Shown here: positions 5,889 through 6,680 of the stretch, piece after piece
Layout: the number at the start of each line of letters is the position of its first letter
Numbering within the stretch: position 1 is the stretch's first letter
Assembly (NCBI GenBank): GCA_946481465.1
Contig: CAMLOC010000208.1
Location: forward strand, 1 to 6,680
Origin: an uncultured Shinella sp.
Lineage (GTDB): Bacteria; Pseudomonadota; Alphaproteobacteria; Rhizobiales; Rhizobiaceae
DNA length: 6,680 nucleotides
Direction: 5' to 3'
Made by a program: the position numbers and the translations under genes
Notes under the pieces: generated by a model
What the model was told of the DNA's origin: nothing
Database searches by the model: none
Seen by the model: only the letters and a program-made list of their open reading frames with translations

Positions 5889-6071
5889 TCAATCGTAGAG
5901 CGGCTGGAGCACGGCCGGAATGTCGCGCTTGGGACGCTTGTCCTCGGTCTTCGCCTCCGGCTTGCAGCGCGTGGCGGCCACCACGGCGGGCAGGCCGAGC
6001 GGCTTGTAGCGCGCCTGGAGGGGTTCGTCTGCTGCGCGGTCCTGCAGCGGTTGCTTCCTTGCGGTCGACAT
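5889..6071 (-). CDS. Small protein with ARYKPLGLPAVVAA core (60 aa)
   Basis: This encodes 60 aa from ATG at 6071, preceded by a very good Shine-Dalgarno (AGGAG, 7 nt upstream). The protein has a basic N-terminus and a central segment ARYKPLGLPAVVAA (20-33). A Lys/Glu/Asp/Arg-rich part follows, then a terminal IPAVLQPLYD segment that partly echoes the central motif. There is no signal peptide and one cysteine (Cys36). The motif is shared with the neighbouring 41-aa gene, which argues for real genes and a common ancestor. The strong ribosome binding site argues for translation. It converges with the SRAP gene (31-bp gap, no obvious terminator). I do not know a function. A 7-bp inverted repeat lies about 20 nt upstream of its start (6091-6124). 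Confidence 0.65.
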   Translation of the reverse strand: MSTARKQPLQDRAADEPLQARYKPLGLPAVVAATRCKPEAKTEDKRPKRDIPAVLQPLYD

Positions 6072-6244
6072 TGTCTTTCTCCTGAGTGTCGGGCAGCTCC
6101 GTTTCGTTCCCCCGGCCGCTGCCCTCGATGCGCCAAGCCCTACGCGACCCGTTCGGCCAAATTCTGCTCGAATTTTGATCGCTCTGCGGCAAGTGGCTGA
6201 AAAGACGGGTTTTTGCGATCAACTATTGTGACCGGCGCAAACAT
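6072..6244 (-). promoter_or_regulatory. Spacer between the two small genes, with several dyads
   Basis: This 173-bp segment holds the leader and presumably the promoter of the 60-aa gene. It contains a 7-bp inverted repeat GGGCAGC/GCTGCCC (6091-6097 and 6118-6124) ending 19 nt before the start codon. It also contains a 17-bp dyad (6159-6175) and an 8-bp inverted repeat (6175-6182 and 6215-6222). No clear -35/-10 pair could be placed, and no stem with a T-run terminates the 41-aa gene. Confidence 0.4.
6159..6175. repeat. 17-bp dyad AAATTC-N5-GAATTT, possible operator
   Basis: Perfect 6-bp arms AAATTC and GAATTT surround TGCTC, 88-104 bp upstream of the 60-aa gene. The AT-rich dyad stands out in GC-rich DNA and has the size of a dimeric repressor site. 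The binding protein is unknown. Confidence 0.4.
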
Positions 6245-6370
6245 TCATTTCCCGGATGTCTTGCGCAGCTTGGTCATCATCGCCGCCGCGACGACGGCGC
6301 GGATGCCGATCGGATTGTAGCGGGCGGCAAGGTCGGCCTCGGGGCGTGCTGCTGGCTTGCGGGTCTTCAT
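6245..6370 (-). CDS. Short protein with ARYNPIGIRAVVAA core (41 aa), paralogue of the 60-aa neighbour
   Basis: A 41-codon frame starts at ATG 6370 and ends at TGA 6245-6247. The product has a basic Arg/Lys/Pro N-terminus, the core ARYNPIGIRAVVAA (16-29) and a basic C-terminal tail, and is strongly positively charged. The core aligns with ARYKPLGLPAVVAA of the 60-aa protein; over an 18-residue stretch I count 11 identities. Purine-rich AAGGGA lies about 8 nt upstream of the ATG. A perfect 7-bp hairpin (6391-6407) sits 20 nt before the start, an arrangement also found before the neighbour. There is no signal peptide or membrane segment. The gene is short enough to be missed by default gene finders. 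Function unknown. Confidence 0.6.
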   Translation of the reverse strand: MKTRKPAARPEADLAARYNPIGIRAVVAAAMMTKLRKTSGK

Positions 6371-6390
6371 GGTCCTGTCCCTTTCGTTTG

Positions 6391-6407
6391 CCGGCGGCCT
6401 CCGCCGG
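6391..6407. repeat. Perfect GC hairpin CCGGCGG-CCT-CCGCCGG
   Basis: Seven-base-pair stem with a 3-nt loop, in the presumed 5' leader of the 41-aa gene, 20 nt before its start codon. It could limit ribosome access or stabilise the mRNA. No T-run follows on either strand, so a terminator is not supported. Confidence 0.5.
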
Positions 6408-6443
6408 TCTCGCCCCTTCCTTTTCCCACGCCGGCCGCCCTGG

Positions 6444-6489
6444 CCGTGTCACCGCGGGAACACGGGCTCCGGCGAGATTTTCGCCGGGG
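6444..6489. repeat. Two adjacent dyads between the small gene and the rightward promoter
   Basis: The first is a 22-bp interrupted palindrome (6444-6465) with arms CCGTGT and ACACGG and central CCGCGG; 9 of 11 positions are symmetric. The second begins one base later (6467-6489): CCGGCGA and TCGCCGG around GATTT, extendable by two pairs with one wobble. They lie just upstream of the promoter at 6506 and could be operator sites for it or for the leftward small gene. Stem-loops without T-runs are poor terminators. Confidence 0.4.
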
Positions 6490-6505
6490 AAGGCGCCGAG
6501 CCGGC

Positions 6506-6534
6506 TTGACCGGACGCGTGCAGGGCGCGATAAA
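6506..6534 (+). promoter_or_regulatory. Sigma70-type promoter TTGACC-N17-GATAAA
   Basis: The -35 box TTGACC (6506-6511) matches 5 of 6 consensus positions, the spacer is exactly 17 nt, and the -10 box GATAAA (6529-6534) matches 4 of 6. Transcription would start about 6541-6542, which coincides with the ATG of the 13-codon ORF. It is the best promoter in the window and would drive the gene starting at 6675. Confidence 0.6.
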
Positions 6535-6541
6535 GCAGGCC

Positions 6542-6583
6542 ATGAAAACGGTACTCTGCATTCGCCGGAGCATTATTCGCTAG
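6542..6583 (+). CDS. Putative 13-aa leader peptide (leaderless)
   Basis: ATG at 6542 and TAG at 6581-6583 enclose MKTVLCIRRSIIR. The predicted transcription start falls at the ATG, so it would be translated from a leaderless mRNA, as established for the 14-codon trpL of Sinorhizobium meliloti. The TAG is part of the first hairpin (6579-6596). The peptide has three Ile, three Arg and one each of Val, Leu, Cys, Ser and Thr, and no Trp or His. No single sensed amino acid is obvious; Ile/branched-chain or Arg are the simplest guesses. Short length alone could be chance. The combination with promoter, hairpins and downstream ribosome binding site is what supports it. Confidence 0.45.
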   Translation: MKTVLCIRRSIIR

Positions 6584-6662
6584 CGCACGCGCTGGCCCGG
6601 CCGTTTTCGTCCCTCAAAATCCCCGGATGACAACGACCCGGCCAGCCGGGTGCACGCCTTTT
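6579..6662 (+). promoter_or_regulatory. Attenuator-like alternative RNA structures before the right-hand gene
   Basis: Hairpin 1: GCTAGCG (6579-6585) pairs with CGCTGGC (6590-6596), loop CACG, one G-U pair. Late hairpin: ACCCGG pairs with CCGGGT (6636-6651), loop CCAG, followed 7 nt on by TTTT (6659-6662). Competing pairing: GCTGGCC (6591-6597) is fully complementary to GGCCAGC (6640-6646) and cannot coexist with either hairpin. A ribosome paused near the leader stop would block arm 1 and favour the competing pairing, the classical attenuation logic. The T-run is short and displaced. TCCCC (6620-6624) could instead pair with the downstream GGGGA, so translational control is also possible. Confidence 0.4.
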
Positions 6663-6680
6663 GGGGAGATTCTCATGGCT
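6663..6680 (+). CDS. Start of a rightward gene (only Met-Ala visible)
   Basis: A strong Shine-Dalgarno GGGGAGA (6663-6669) is followed 5 nt later by ATG GCT (6675-6680), after which the window ends. The upstream promoter, short leader ORF and alternative hairpins all point to this gene as the regulated target. The product cannot be identified from two codons; an amino-acid biosynthesis enzyme, transporter or aminoacyl-tRNA synthetase would be the usual clients of such a leader. The coding part begins at 6675. Confidence 0.5.

Larger units (their letters stand above)
6371..6674. other. 304-bp divergent regulatory region
   Basis: No long gene lies here. From left to right it holds the leader and hairpin of the 41-aa gene, two adjacent dyads, the promoter at 6506-6534, the 13-codon ORF and the alternative hairpins. 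It separates the leftward small genes from the rightward gene at 6675. I see no tRNA, IS element or attachment-site repeat in it. Confidence 0.6.

Noticed and set aside
5054..6136. 360-codon minus-strand frame opposite the SRAP gene
   Set aside because: Low-complexity Arg/Ala-rich translation covering a gene with fully conserved catalytic residues on the plus strand; it also runs across the 60-aa gene in another frame.
6204..6244. Terminator after the 41-aa gene (TTTGCG/CGCAAA inverted repeat)
   Set aside because: The loop is 18 nt, the stem only 6 bp, and the sequence after it on the minus strand is AAACCC and not T-rich.
6219..6452. 77-codon minus-strand frame over the 41-aa gene
   Set aside because: It is in a different frame, lacks the shared core motif and has an unusual basic/low-complexity composition; the 41-codon frame is supported by its paralogue.
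6535..6674. tRNA or small RNA gene
   Set aside because: The hairpins do not form a cloverleaf, there is no CCA-end or T-arm GTTC motif, and the leader/attenuator reading explains the same structure better.
1..6680. CRISPR array, IS element, prophage or defence island
   Set aside because: No regularly spaced repeats, transposase, integrase or terminal inverted repeats were seen; composition is even and the genes are core-metabolism or conserved hypotheticals.

Overview
This is a GC-rich chromosomal stretch that looks like a member of the Rhizobiaceae (Rhizobium, Agrobacterium, Sinorhizobium, Shinella group). The pointers are a NadQ-like NAD regulator, a TIGR02301-family exported protein, a rhizobial-type YgfZ, several small proteins of a rhizobial kind, and dense packing with start/stop overlaps. 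The assignment rests on protein character only, and the genus cannot be named.

Positions 1-2862 hold a tightly coupled minus-strand operon, in transcription order: ygfZ (folate-binding Fe-S cluster assembly/repair factor), an HD-domain phosphohydrolase resembling the YfbR 5'-nucleotidases, a small Cys-based protein tyrosine/dual-specificity phosphatase, and a NadQ-like regulator that runs off the left edge. Junctions are ATGA overlaps or 2-nt gaps, so the four genes are probably translationally coupled.

Positions 3006-4083 hold a second minus-strand unit: a small acidic helical protein followed 16 nt later by a secreted/periplasmic protein of unknown function. Positions 4167-5020 hold a third: a NUDIX hydrolase overlapping (ATGA) a TIGR02301 exported protein. 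A 60-bp intergenic region separates this pair from the divergent SRAP gene (YedK/HMCES type, abasic-site DNA-protein crosslinker) at 5081-5857. That protein ends in a flexible acidic tail and the pentapeptide QLSLF, which matches the bacterial beta-sliding-clamp binding consensus.

Positions 5889-6370 carry two short minus-strand genes (60 and 41 codons) that share an ARYxPxGhxAVVAA core (h = hydrophobic) and so look like neighbouring paralogues. The rest of the right end is regulatory. It has two dyads, a well-spaced sigma70-type promoter, and a 13-codon ORF starting about where transcription should start. Mutually exclusive RNA hairpins follow, and then a strong Shine-Dalgarno and ATG (6675) of a gene that leaves the window. 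This arrangement resembles a ribosome-dependent attenuator with a leaderless leader peptide, as known for rhizobial trpL, but the peptide has no Trp. It is the most interesting unexplained element here, together with the clamp motif on the SRAP protein and the paired microproteins.
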